Shown here one piece after another: positions 15,669 through 24,545 of a stretch of 64,000 bases of DNA (the first letter of the stretch is position 1; each line of letters begins with the position of its first letter). The notes under the pieces were generated by a model. It did no database searches. It had not been told where the DNA came from and saw nothing but the letters and a program-made list of their open reading frames with translations. The position numbers and the translations under genes were made by a program. This stretch comes from Oscillospiraceae bacterium (GTDB lineage: Bacteria > Bacillota > Clostridia > Oscillospirales > Ruminococcaceae), in contig JAETSI010000012.1 in NCBI GenBank assembly GCA_021769725.1, forward strand, positions 1-64,000. The letters are read 5' to 3'.

Positions 15669-18125
15669 TTAACCCATTACGATCTCAACTTCGTGAACAC
15701 CGTTCTCAAAAGCAGGGATAACATTGCCCTGGACGGCATTGCCGTCAACAATCATGGACTTAACGCCCTTGCAAACGTGCTCAGGATTCTTTACAGTGAT
15801 GTTGTATGTTGCTCCACGGAACTGTCTTGAAGCCGTAAATCCGTCCCACTCGTGAGGAATGGAAGGATCAACCTTAAGACCGTCGAAATCAGCGGCAATT
15901 CCAAGGATATACTGGGAAATTGCGACCATATTCCATGCGGCAGTACCTGTCAGCCATGAGTTCTTGCCCTCACCGAAGCGGCTTGCGTCCTTACCGGCGA
16001 TCATCTGACCGTATACATAAGGCTCGGTCTTGTGAAGTTCGGAAATATCCTCGTTGAAAGCCGGAGCGATCTTGCTGTAATACTCAAACGCCTTGTCGCC
16101 ACGACCTGCATAAGCCTCTGCACAGATGATCCATGCATTGTTGTGAGTAAAGATTCCGGCATTCTCCTTGTATCCGCCGGGATATGTGGAGATCTCGCCG
16201 TACTGGATATAATACTTGCTGAATGCAGGATTATTAAGAACCAGACCATACTGAGTATTGAGGTACTTGTCGATAGATTCAAGCGTCTTGATATCAGCTC
16301 CGACGTCCTTGCCGATTTCAGACATAACGGCAAATCCCTGCGGCTCAATGAAGATCTTGCCTTCCTCGCACTCCTTAGAGCCCATTTTAGCGCCAGTAGA
16401 ATCGTAAGCACGGATGAACCAGTCGCCGTCAAAAGCGGATTCCATAACGTTCTTCTTCATCTTGTCGATCTCAGCCTGAGCAGCGTCAGCCTCGTCGTCC
16501 TTTCCGAGATGCCTGAGAATAGCCACATAGTTAGGACCTGCGTATGTAAAGAGGGTAGCAACCATTACAGACTCTGCAACCTTTGAGTAACCGCCCTCGG
16601 CAGCAAACTTAGGATTGGTATATGTCTGGAAGCTTTCACCGGGAGTATCGGAATAGCACGAAAGATTGATACAGTCGTTCCAGTCAGCTCTCATAGCCAG
16701 AGGCAGATTGTGAGGTCCGAGGTTATTTACGATCTTGTAGAAAGAAACCTTCAGATGATCGAGCATAGGCTGAGCCTTGCTCATATCGTTGTCGTAAGGA
16801 ACCATTTCGTCAAGGATAGACCAGTCGCCTGTCTCCTTGATGTAAGCGGAAACGGAAAGGATCATCCACAGCGGATCATCGGAGAAATCGCCGCCAATAT
16901 CAGAGTTGCCTTTCTTTGTAAGAGGCTGATACTGATGATAGCATCCGCCGTCAGGAAGCTGTGTTGAAGCGATGTCGATAATACGCTCTCTTGCACGGTC
17001 AGGAATCTGATGAACAAAACCGAGGATATCCTGGTTGGAGTCACGGAATCCCATACCTCTGCCGATACCGCTCTCAAAGTAAGAAGCGGAACGTGAAAGG
17101 TTGAATGTTACCATACACTGATACTGATTCCAGATGTTTACCATACGGTCAACCTTGTCATCGGGAGTATTTACATTGATAACGCCGAGGAGCTTGTCCC
17201 ATGCGTCTTTAAGCTCTGCAAGACCGGCAGCAACCTTTTCGGGAGTATTGTACTTCTCGATCATAGCGAGAGCCTTTTCCTTGTTGATAGTCACGCCGTC
17301 TGCCTCGAACTTCTTGTCCACGGGCATCTCAACATAGCCGAGAATGAAGATAAGAGTCTTTGACTCGCCGGGGGCAAGTGTGATCTTCTTGTAGTGTGAA
17401 GCGATAGGAGACCAGCCGTCAGCGAAGGAATTATTTGCCTTGTCAGCAATAACCGCCTGGGGATCTCCGAAACCGTTGTACAGACCAATAAAGGAATCCC
17501 TGTCCGTATCGTAACCGTCGATCTCGTCATTAACCGTATAGAAAGCAAAATGGTCACGTCTGTCTCTGTATTCGGTCTTGTGGTAGATAGTAGAACCTAC
17601 TACCTCAACACGTCCGGTAGAGAAGTTTCTCTGGAAGTTAGTGCAGTCGTCCTGAGCGTCCCATAAGCACCACTCAGCAAAAGAGAAAAGTGAGAAAGTC
17701 TTTGTCTCGGATCCCTCATTTGTAAGAACCACCTGCTGAATCTCACCGTCATAATTCTGCGGAACGAAGAAAGTAACCTCAGCTTTAAGGTCGTTTTTCT
17801 TACCTGTGATAACGGTATATCCCATACCGTGACGACACTCATATGCGTCAAGCTCCGTCTTTACAGGCGACCAGCCGGGATTCCAGATAGTGCCGTTCTC
17901 GTTGATATAGAAATAACGGCCTCCCATGTCGATAGGCACATTGTTGTAGCGATAACGTGTGATTCTTCTGAGACGTGCATCCTTATAGAAGGAATAGCCT
18001 CCTGCCGTATTGGAAATCAGTGAGAAGAAGCCCTGTGTACCGAGGTAGTTGATCCACGGATAGGGGGTTCTTGGGGAATTGATAACATATTCCCTATTGG
18101 CGTCGTCAAAAAATCCGAACTTCAT
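15669..18125 (-). CDS. cbpA: Cellobiose phosphorylase (GH94)
   Basis: This 818-residue cytoplasmic enzyme cleaves cellobiose with phosphate to glucose 1-phosphate and glucose. I start it at ATG 18125 ([15 protein letters not shown]), which has AAAGGAGAATAATCGAT upstream; the longer frame adds 26 unlikely residues. Length matches known cellobiose phosphorylases. The general-acid Asp is visible in MRADWNDC (Asp481). [13 protein letters not shown] and [17 protein letters not shown] segments are typical of GH94. No signal peptide is present, so cellobiose must be imported. A cellodextrin phosphorylase is less likely because that protein is longer. Confidence 0.93.
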   Translation of the reverse strand: MKFGFFDDANREYVINSPRTPYPWINYLGTQGFFSLISNTAGGYSFYKDARLRRITRYRYNNVPIDMGGRYFYINENGTIWNPGWSPVKTELDAYECRHGMGYTVITGKKNDLKAEVTFFVPQNYDGEIQQVVLTNEGSETKTFSLFSFAEWCLWDAQDDCTNFQRNFSTGRVEVVGSTIYHKTEYRDRRDHFAFYTVNDEIDGYDTDRDSFIGLYNGFGDPQAVIADKANNSFADGWSPIASHYKKITLAPGESKTLIFILGYVEMPVDKKFEADGVTINKEKALAMIEKYNTPEKVAAGLAELKDAWDKLLGVINVNTPDDKVDRMVNIWNQYQCMVTFNLSRSASYFESGIGRGMGFRDSNQDILGFVHQIPDRARERIIDIASTQLPDGGCYHQYQPLTKKGNSDIGGDFSDDPLWMILSVSAYIKETGDWSILDEMVPYDNDMSKAQPMLDHLKVSFYKIVNNLGPHNLPLAMRADWNDCINLSCYSDTPGESFQTYTNPKFAAEGGYSKVAESVMVATLFTYAGPNYVAILRHLGKDDEADAAQAEIDKMKKNVMESAFDGDWFIRAYDSTGAKMGSKECEEGKIFIEPQGFAVMSEIGKDVGADIKTLESIDKYLNTQYGLVLNNPAFSKYYIQYGEISTYPGGYKENAGIFTHNNAWIICAEAYAGRGDKAFEYYSKIAPAFNEDISELHKTEPYVYGQMIAGKDASRFGEGKNSWLTGTAAWNMVAISQYILGIAADFDGLKVDPSIPHEWDGFTASRQFRGATYNITVKNPEHVCKGVKSMIVDGNAVQGNVIPAFENGVHEVEIVMG

Positions 18126-18308
18126 ATCGATTATTCTCCTTTGTTTTTTAAACTGTGATACGGAGCCGGCAGGCGCAGACTCCATAAACTGCATATCCCG
18201 CATTGCAGGACCACCGTTTATACCGCATACTGCGGCTCAGTGATTACATAATATTATATCATATTTTTCATTATATTACAAGTGATTGAACAAAATTACA
18301 GTGTAATT
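18126..18308 (-). promoter_or_regulatory. cbpA promoter, upstream palindrome and hairpin leader
   Basis: On the minus strand TTGTAA (complement of 18276-18281), 17 bases and TATAAT (complement of 18253-18258) give a promoter. A perfect 15-base palindrome AATTACA-G-TGTAATT stands at 18294-18308, just upstream of the -35. The leader of about 120 bases carries hairpins CCGCA/TGCGG (18223-18235) and CTGCA/TGCAG (18189-18208). Confidence 0.6.
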
Positions 18309-18345
18309 CTTTTCGCAGGAAATTTGTGCATATTAGACAAAACGC

Positions 18346-19353
18346 TCATTTAGAAAAGAAATGCTGATACGCCTTAAATGTTTCCCCTGGTTTCACCTCA
18401 CGGTATCCGCTTATCTCAGCCGGAAGTCCGAGATTCGGGGCATCGATCATAGCCGTCATAGGCTCTGGGCAGAAGTAGTGATTGAAGCCCCTGTCGTTCC
18501 AGATGATCCAGAAGCCATACTCCTCAGAAACCTCGTAGCAGAGCTTTTTTCCGCTTGCAGTATCTTCTGCAGCAATACCGTGAAACTTCTCTCCGTCCAG
18601 ATCAAGACACCCTCCGAAATACATATCGTTGTCAACAACCTGAAGCACAGGACGCTTTGTTCCGTTTTTGTATTCCATGTCCCAGTCAGTGAGATCAAGC
18701 AGCCTTTCCGTAGGGAGACAGCGGCTGTTAAGTTCACATTTCTTTCCGACCGGCACGCTGAGACGGATATCCTCTTCCCTGCCGCCGTCCACAAAAGGAG
18801 CGTTGATAGTCGTATGGGACGCCAGCGACATAGGCAGAACTTTAGTATCGTTGTTTGTAAAAGATATCTTCTGCTCAAGTCCCTTGTCAGAGAGAGTAAA
18901 AACGTATTCCGCAGTAAATTTAACCGGCAGGAACTCAAAGAACTCGTCTTTCTCGTCATAAATATAGCGTGTTTTTACCCACGCAGAGTTCTCGTCTGCT
19001 CCCTTTTCAATAACCTCATGGGTTCTCTTGTGTATAAAGCCGTGGATATGATTATTATAGGGGGCTTTCTCATTTACGGGGAGCTGATAAACGGCATCGG
19101 ATGTTTTAAGCACACCGTCAGCAAACCTGTTCGGAAGATAGAGTGTAGGCAGTCCCCACACCTCGGCGGACTGCTTTATGACGTCTGCCGGATTAGCGGA
19201 ATCAAAGCGAAAAAATTCGATACCGTTCACATCGTCGTGAAGCCTGATAACGTTTGAGCCGATCTCATAGGCGACAAGAGCGGTATATCCTCCTGCCTGA
19301 AGTTTTACGCAGGGAGTGCCGTTGAAATCCACAATCTGTACTGAATTGTTCAT
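18346..19353 (-). CDS. Aldose 1-epimerase family protein
   Basis: This 335-residue galactose mutarotase-fold enzyme interconverts alpha and beta anomers of free or phosphorylated sugars. Family features visible are beta-sandwich composition, NHIHGFIHKRTHEV near residue 95 (the conserved His that binds the sugar ring oxygen) and a second His in SLASHTTINAPF near 173. It is co-directional with citrate synthase, 21 bases downstream of it, and upstream of cbpA. Substrate is not certain; the setting suggests glucose or another hexose released from plant polysaccharide. Confidence 0.78.
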   Translation of the reverse strand: MNNSVQIVDFNGTPCVKLQAGGYTALVAYEIGSNVIRLHDDVNGIEFFRFDSANPADVIKQSAEVWGLPTLYLPNRFADGVLKTSDAVYQLPVNEKAPYNNHIHGFIHKRTHEVIEKGADENSAWVKTRYIYDEKDEFFEFLPVKFTAEYVFTLSDKGLEQKISFTNNDTKVLPMSLASHTTINAPFVDGGREEDIRLSVPVGKKCELNSRCLPTERLLDLTDWDMEYKNGTKRPVLQVVDNDMYFGGCLDLDGEKFHGIAAEDTASGKKLCYEVSEEYGFWIIWNDRGFNHYFCPEPMTAMIDAPNLGLPAEISGYREVKPGETFKAYQHFFSK

Positions 19354-19374
19354 AAAATCAAAATCCTTTCTGAA

Positions 19375-20736
19375 TTATCTGTCTGTCATGTCAAGATACT
19401 CACGCATAGGCGATACAGCCTTGTACGCAGGTCTTATTATTTTGTTCGAGTTAATAAGTTCTTCTATTCTATGAGCCGACCATCCGGCAATTCTGGAAAC
19501 GGCAAAAAACGGCGTAAACAGCTCGTCCGGTATGCCGAGCATCCTGTAAACAAAGCCGCTGTAGAAATCCACATTGGCGCAGACGCCCTTATATATCTTG
19601 CGTTCTTCGGCAATAACCTCCGGTGCAAGTCTTTCCACCAGAGAATACAGCCGGAATTCATCCTCCCTGCCCTTTTCGCAGGAAAGCTTTTCCACAAATC
19701 CCTTGAACACGGCCGCTCTTGGGTCAGATTCGGAATAAACAGCGTGTCCCATTCCGTAAATCAGACCGGAACGATCAAATGCCTCCTTGTGAAGAAGCTT
19801 CCGGAGATATGACTTCACCTCGTCCTCATCTTCCCAGTTTCCAACATTTGTTTTCATATCATCGAACATCATAGCCACCTTGATATTAGCGCCGCCATGC
19901 TTAGGACCTTTGAGAGAGCCGAGAGCCGCCGCAATGGCAGAATAGGTATCCGTTCCTGACGATGATACAACATGAACAGTAAAGGTGGAGTTATTTCCGC
20001 CGCCGTGTTCTGCATGAAGCACCAGTGCCAGATCAAGAATTCTTGCTTCAAGCTCCGTATAATTCTTGTTTGGCCGCAGCATATAAAGCAGATTTTCCGC
20101 AACGGACAGTTCCGGATTCGGATCATGGATAAAGAGGCTTCCGCCGAAGCTGGTATATTTATAAGCCTGATAGCCGTATACTGCAAGTACAGGGAACAGA
20201 GTTATAAGTTCAATGCACTGTCTGAGAACATTGGGAATTGAAATATCGTTGGCGCTGTCGTCATAGGAATACAGAGCCAGAACGCTTTTGGCAAGAGTAT
20301 TCATCATATTAGAACTTGGAGCCTTCATAATAACGTCCCTGGTGAACGTAGGCGGAAGCGACCGGAAATCAGAAAGAATTTTCTTAAATTCGTCAAGTTC
20401 CTCCCCCGACGGCATATTGCCGAAAAGCAGAAGATAAATGGTTTCTTCAAAACCAAACCTCTTTTCCCTTACAAATCCGGCGACTATCTCCTCCACATCA
20501 ATTCCACGGTAATAAAGCTTCCCCTTACCGTGATTGGGCATTCCGTCACCGGTATTCAGCACTTTTATAGTGCTGATATTGGTCAGACCAGCCACTACGC
20601 CGCTGCCGTTAACGTCACGGAGTCCCCTCTTTACGTCATACTGAGTATAGAGAGACGGTTCAATCTTGTATCCTTCTATTGAATTCTCTGCCAATCTTCT
20701 TATTTCAGGTGTTACCTCTGAAAATTTATATTTCAT
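19375..20736 (-). CDS. gltA: Citrate synthase
   Basis: This 453-residue enzyme condenses acetyl-CoA and oxaloacetate to citrate, here as the entry to glutamate synthesis. The si-type signature LVLHAEHGGGNNSTF (about residues 240-254) holds one catalytic His, and the MGHAVYSESDPRA segment near 327 holds the other conserved His. The N-terminus (about 50 residues) is longer than in E. coli GltA. It has its own strong promoter with a spacer palindrome, and the epimerase-like gene follows in the same operon. Confidence 0.93.
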   Translation of the reverse strand: MKYKFSEVTPEIRRLAENSIEGYKIEPSLYTQYDVKRGLRDVNGSGVVAGLTNISTIKVLNTGDGMPNHGKGKLYYRGIDVEEIVAGFVREKRFGFEETIYLLLFGNMPSGEELDEFKKILSDFRSLPPTFTRDVIMKAPSSNMMNTLAKSVLALYSYDDSANDISIPNVLRQCIELITLFPVLAVYGYQAYKYTSFGGSLFIHDPNPELSVAENLLYMLRPNKNYTELEARILDLALVLHAEHGGGNNSTFTVHVVSSSGTDTYSAIAAALGSLKGPKHGGANIKVAMMFDDMKTNVGNWEDEDEVKSYLRKLLHKEAFDRSGLIYGMGHAVYSESDPRAAVFKGFVEKLSCEKGREDEFRLYSLVERLAPEVIAEERKIYKGVCANVDFYSGFVYRMLGIPDELFTPFFAVSRIAGWSAHRIEELINSNKIIRPAYKAVSPMREYLDMTDR

Positions 20737-20775
20737 GAAATTACTCCTTTCTTTATTATTTTATTATATATTATA

Positions 20776-20804
20776 ATTATAGAGCATTTCAACGCTCTTG
20801 TCAA
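20776..20804 (-). promoter_or_regulatory. Citrate synthase promoter with palindrome in the spacer
   Basis: On the minus strand TTGACA (complement of 20799-20804), 17 bases, TATAAT (complement of 20776-20781). Read on the minus strand, the spacer and flanks make the near-perfect 18-base palindrome AGAGCGTTGAAATGCTCT. A protein bound there would block polymerase, so repression is likely. Confidence 0.75.
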
Positions 20805-20994
20805 GAACTTTTTGCTTTTACTCCCATATAACGGCAACATTAAAAAATGTCTTTAATTTTTCTATGTAAAGGCTTGAAAAAAATGTCTGAATCTGTTATG
20901 ATATTATTATACATATAAATTAATGTCAACAACTAAAGAGGTTCTGTTTTTTATACTCATGTCAAAAGGAAATTTTCCCTATGGACATTCACCC

Positions 20995-21100
20995 TAATTA
21001 TTTTCATTACCCCGTATAGGGGTAATGAAAATAATTAATAATGGGTTTCCAAAGGGGGAATCCCCCTTTGGCAGGGGTGTGGGGACGGGGTCCCCACTTT
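20995..21100. repeat. Hairpin-rich interspersed repeat, copy 2
   Basis: There are three perfect dyads. The first is a 19-base stem TAATTATTTTCATTACCCC (20995-21013) with its complement (21019-21037) around loop GTATA. The second is CCAAAGGGGGA/TCCCCCTTTGG (21049-21071), and the third GTGGGGAC-GGG-GTCCCCAC (21079-21097). The second and third parts match the copy at 3111-3178, with compensating differences in the stem. Reading through the repeat produces a spurious peptide upstream of the zinc-ribbon gene. Confidence 0.8.
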
Positions 21101-21142
21101 AAGTCGTTGTCATTGAATCATAATTACAAAGGAGTGCGACAA

Positions 21143-22201
21143 TTGGAAGCGATAGAATATAAATGTCCCAACTGTGCTGCCGATCTGAAATTTAATCCTG
21201 AAAGTCAGAAACTAAGCTGTGAATTCTGCCTCAGCACATTTACCGAAGAAGAACTGAGAGCGCTGAAAAAATCTGCCGGAGAAAAAATACCGGACGAAGC
21301 GGAAATACATACTCAGCATGAATTTGAGGAACACACCAATCTCTACCATTGCGCCAGCTGCGGAGCACAGATAATGTGTGATGACCGCCAGACAGCTCTT
21401 TTCTGCTATTACTGTCACAACCCGGTAATTCTCTCCGGAAAAATGACAGGAGAATATAAGCCAAGCAGACTGATAGCATTTAAAATGAATAAAGACCGTG
21501 CTTTAGATACATTCAGAAATTGGGTAAAAAAGAGATCTTTTGTTCCGGACGATTTCAGATCAGAGCAACAGCTCGATAAGATCACCGGACTTTATGTTCC
21601 GTTCTGGGTAGCAGACTGCGATATAAAAGCGGACTTTTCTGCCATAGGCAAAACTATTCGTTCCTGGACATCCGGCAATTACAGCTATACCGAAACGAAG
21701 GAGTACAGAGTAGTACGGCGTGGAATGATAACTGCAAACGGAATTCCGGCGGACGGTGAAAGCAAAATAGACGACCTTCTCATGGAATCAATCGAGCCTT
21801 TCAATTATGATGAGCTTCAGCCTTTTTCCATGACATATCTGACAGGATTTTTCGCTGATAAGTACGACGTTGACAAAACGCAGGTATTCCCCCGTATAAA
21901 AACACGTGCTTCTCAGGCGGGAAAAAAGATAATCCGTGACAGCATAGGAGCTTACAATACCCTGTCCGTAAGCACAGAACAATACAACATCATGAAAACC
22001 GACTGGGAATATATGATGCTCCCCGTCTGGTTCATGACATACAATTATAACGGAACGGTATACGAGTTCGCCATAAACGGACAGACAGGAAAGCTTGCCG
22101 GAACACCTCCGCTGGATAAGAAAAAACTGCGGATGTTCTGCACAGCTCTGGGAATAGGGATAACGGCTGCGCTCTACCTGCTGGGAGGTGTGATATTCTG
22201 A
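21143..22201 (+). CDS. Zinc-ribbon membrane protein, function unknown
   Basis: I start this 352-residue protein at TTG 21143 (MEAIEYKCPNC), nine bases after AAAGGAG. A longer frame reads out of the repeat and is rejected. Two zinc ribbons stand at the N-terminus: CPNC/CEFC (residues 8-29) and CASC/CYYC (about 73-99). A beta-rich domain of about 200 residues and a single C-terminal membrane segment (about 330-350) follow. Such proteins are often labelled helicase-like or TFIIB-type zinc finger in databases, but no helicase motif is present. It is coupled by a one-base overlap to a TPM-like membrane protein. Confidence 0.7.
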   Translation: MEAIEYKCPNCAADLKFNPESQKLSCEFCLSTFTEEELRALKKSAGEKIPDEAEIHTQHEFEEHTNLYHCASCGAQIMCDDRQTALFCYYCHNPVILSGKMTGEYKPSRLIAFKMNKDRALDTFRNWVKKRSFVPDDFRSEQQLDKITGLYVPFWVADCDIKADFSAIGKTIRSWTSGNYSYTETKEYRVVRRGMITANGIPADGESKIDDLLMESIEPFNYDELQPFSMTYLTGFFADKYDVDKTQVFPRIKTRASQAGKKIIRDSIGAYNTLSVSTEQYNIMKTDWEYMMLPVWFMTYNYNGTVYEFAINGQTGKLAGTPPLDKKKLRMFCTALGIGITAALYLLGGVIF

Positions 22202-23118
22202 TGAAAAAGAAGCTTTTGTTTATAATACCTACTCTTTCTCTGATACTGGCAGGAGCAGTCGTTTTCAATCTTTTTATCCGCAAGGGCGAAAACCTTGGCA
22301 AGGGCTTTGACGGCGACATCAGCGGCAGTCGTGTTATAGATTCCACAGGTATGTTCACTTACGATCAGGACATCCTCGAAGAGCTTGACAGCCTGGCAAA
22401 AGAATACTCTGACAAGCTGGATATGAACATCTGCATATATCTCAGCGAAAAATGGTACAATTCTGACGACGCTGTGCAGATCTTCTGCGATGATACATAT
22501 GATGAGATCTACGGTGAAGATACCGACGGTGTTTTTTACATGATAGATCTTTCCGGATCATCACCGGCACGTGACTGCATTTCCACAAGCGGAAAGGCGG
22601 TTCTGCTGTACGAAAAAGAGCTTGACGGCATATTTGAACGCATAAATACGCATCTGCCGTCGGAAGGAAACACCGCTTATCCAGACGATATTGACGGAGC
22701 AGTAAGGGAATTCCTCAGCCAGCTTGAAAGATACGGAAACAAGAAGCCCGGTTTCTTTTCCAGCTATCATGACAAATCAAGCGGAAAATACTTCTATTAC
22801 AAAGGCGGAGAATTCATTGTATCCAAAAAAAGACCGCCTGTGACCAATCTGCTTATGCTGCTTATCACGGCGGTTATCGGTACTGTTACGGGAGTTATCA
22901 CTTATTTCAGTATAAAGAGCAAGTATAAGTTCAAGACAAGCGCAAATCCGGGCGTATATGTTTCCCATGAGGAAAGCAGGCTTACAGAACAGTCGGATAC
23001 ATTTATACGCAGTTATGTAACAAAGCATAAAATCGAGACCAGCAGCGGCGGAGGAAGCAGCTCAGGCGGCGGACATTCTCACAGCGGCGGTCACGGAGGC
23101 GGAGTGCATCACAGATAG
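22201..23118 (+). CDS. TPM-domain membrane protein with Gly/His-rich tail
   Basis: This 305-residue protein has an N-terminal membrane anchor (residues 5-25). An extracytoplasmic TPM/YgcG-type domain (about 45-190) begins VIDSTGMFTYDQDILEELDS, and a second membrane segment lies at about 218-240. A cytoplasmic tail of Ser, Gly and His (SSGGGHSHSGGHGG) could bind metal. TPM domains are linked to membrane protein assembly or stress in other bacteria. Its start overlaps the zinc-ribbon gene stop, so the two proteins probably act together. Confidence 0.72.
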   Translation: MKKKLLFIIPTLSLILAGAVVFNLFIRKGENLGKGFDGDISGSRVIDSTGMFTYDQDILEELDSLAKEYSDKLDMNICIYLSEKWYNSDDAVQIFCDDTYDEIYGEDTDGVFYMIDLSGSSPARDCISTSGKAVLLYEKELDGIFERINTHLPSEGNTAYPDDIDGAVREFLSQLERYGNKKPGFFSSYHDKSSGKYFYYKGGEFIVSKKRPPVTNLLMLLITAVIGTVTGVITYFSIKSKYKFKTSANPGVYVSHEESRLTEQSDTFIRSYVTKHKIETSSGGGSSSGGGHSHSGGHGGGVHHR

Positions 23119-23219
23119 CAAGCTGTAGCCAGCTTGACCGCAGTTCACGTTCCCACGTGCTCCGCACGTTTCTCTCTGCGGAACGAAAGTCTGCTTTCGC
23201 ACATCCGACTAATTATAAA

Positions 23220-23250
23220 TAAAACTCCCGGATTTTCGGGAGTTTTATTA
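23220..23250. terminator. Bidirectional terminator between TPM gene and oxidoreductase operon
   Basis: The stem AAACTCCCG/CGGGAGTTT (23222-23230 with 23237-23245) has A and T runs on the two sides. It separates convergent transcripts. The 100 bases before it (23119-23215) hold further small hairpins such as CGTGC/GCACG and GAAAG/CTTTC. Confidence 0.85.
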
Positions 23251-23256
23251 TAAATA

Positions 23257-23790
23257 TCAGTTATTCATACCGATCTCAATAGCCTTGAAGTTATTGGGAA
23301 TAAGCTGTGCCTTTGAAGGCGGAACGACCTTTTCGATTCCCTTTTTCATTGTTTCCAGAGAGAAAAGATTTGTTTCCTTGATAAGCTTTCCGAGAAGGAT
23401 AATATTTGATCCGCCCTTGAGTGAGTTATCATCGGCAAGCTGCGACGACGGTATGGGGAATATCTCTACATCAGTTCTGCTGCATTCAGCATCGATAAGA
23501 GTGCTGTCATAGAATACCTTTCCGCCGGGCTTTACCTCTGTAATGAACTTATCAAAAGAGGGCTGATTCATAGCGATAAGAATATCCGGATTAAGAACCA
23601 GAGGAGAACCGATAGGATCATCGGAAATACATACGGAACAGTTAGCCGTACCGCCTCTCATCTCCGGGCCGTAGGACGGAAGCCATGAAAGCTCCTTATT
23701 GTCCATAAGACCGCAGTATGCAAGGATCTTTCCGGCAAAAAGAACGCCCTGTCCGCCGAATCCTGCAAGAAGAATTTCAGTTGTAGCCAT
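23257..23790 (-). CDS. korC: 2-oxoacid:ferredoxin oxidoreductase, gamma subunit
   Basis: This 177-residue CoA-binding gamma subunit belongs to the four-subunit oxoacid oxidoreductase encoded here. The family pattern [18 protein letters not shown] (residues 11-28) and [15 protein letters not shown] near 39 are clear. It overlaps the beta gene by one base and is the last gene of the operon. Whether the substrate is 2-oxoisovalerate or 2-oxoglutarate cannot be read from the sequence. Confidence 0.88.
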   Translation of the reverse strand: MATTEILLAGFGGQGVLFAGKILAYCGLMDNKELSWLPSYGPEMRGGTANCSVCISDDPIGSPLVLNPDILIAMNQPSFDKFITEVKPGGKVFYDSTLIDAECSRTDVEIFPIPSSQLADDNSLKGGSNIILLGKLIKETNLFSLETMKKGIEKVVPPSKAQLIPNNFKAIEIGMNN

Positions 23791-24545
23791 TACTTATTTC
23801 CCTCCTCTGCTGTAGTATCCTTGTATACGCCAAGCGGATAGTAGGGGATCATCTCGTCCTGAAGTCTCTTTAATGCCTCAACAGGAGTAAGACCCCAGTT
23901 TGTAGGACAAGTGGAAAGAACTTCGACAATAGAGAAGCCTTTCTTGTTCTTCTGGGTCTCGAAAGCCTTTCTGATAGCCTTTTTAGCGTCACGGATATGA
24001 GGAACGCTGTCAACGGCGACACGCTCCGCATAGGCAGTTCCTGTAAGGGTTGAAAGCATCTCGCACACTCTTACGGGATATCCGGCAAGCTCCGGGTCAC
24101 GTCCGAAAGGAGTTGTCTGCGTAACCTGTCCGGGAATAGTTGTAGGAGCCATCTGACCGCCTGTCATTCCGTAGATCGTATTATTAATAAAGATAACAAC
24201 GATATTTTCGCCTCTCGTAGCGGAGTGAACCGTTTCTGCCGTACCGATAGCGGCAAGATCTCCGTCGCCCTGATATGTAAATACGAACTTATCAGGATTT
24301 GTTCTCTTAACGCCCGTAGCCACAGCCGGAGCACGTCCGTGGGGAGCTTCTATCATATCGCAGCCGAAATAATCGTAAGCCATAACGGAACATCCGACAG
24401 GACATACGCCGACAGTCTCGCCCTCGATACCCATTTCATCAAGAACTTCTGCCACAAGTCTGTGAACTATACCGTGAGTACAGCCGGGACAATAATGGAA
24501 AGGCACATCAAGAAGAGCCTTTGGTCTTTCAAATACAACAGCCAT
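23790..24545 (-). CDS. korB: 2-oxoacid:ferredoxin oxidoreductase, beta subunit (TPP)
   Basis: This 251-residue subunit binds thiamine pyrophosphate. CPGCTHGIVHRLV near residue 18 matches the beta-subunit N-terminus. The TPP motif is FTYQGDGDLAAIGTAETVH (about 89-107), then NNTIYGMTGGQMAPTT. It overlaps both neighbours by one base, so the subunits are translated together. The enzyme makes acyl-CoA from a 2-oxoacid, or runs backward as a reductive carboxylase. Confidence 0.9.
   Translation of the reverse strand: MAVVFERPKALLDVPFHYCPGCTHGIVHRLVAEVLDEMGIEGETVGVCPVGCSVMAYDYFGCDMIEAPHGRAPAVATGVKRTNPDKFVFTYQGDGDLAAIGTAETVHSATRGENIVVIFINNTIYGMTGGQMAPTTIPGQVTQTTPFGRDPELAGYPVRVCEMLSTLTGTAYAERVAVDSVPHIRDAKKAIRKAFETQKNKKGFSIVEVLSTCPTNWGLTPVEALKRLQDEMIPYYPLGVYKDTTAEEGNK

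Larger units (their letters stand above)
20737..21142. other. Intergenic region with two divergent promoters and a repeat
   Basis: These 406 bases without a gene hold the citrate synthase promoter (20776-20804), a plus-strand promoter TTGAAA-N17-TATGAT (20874-20902) and the hairpin repeat copy 2 (20995-21100). The plus promoter would give the zinc-ribbon gene a leader of about 235 bases that includes the whole repeat. I see no small ORF with a ribosome site here. Confidence 0.65.

Noticed and set aside
21041-21142. In-frame N-terminal extension of the zinc-ribbon protein beginning MGFQRGNPPL
   Set aside because: It is a read-through of the interspersed repeat, has no ribosome site at its ATG, and a TTG with AAAGGAG at proper distance stands at 21143.
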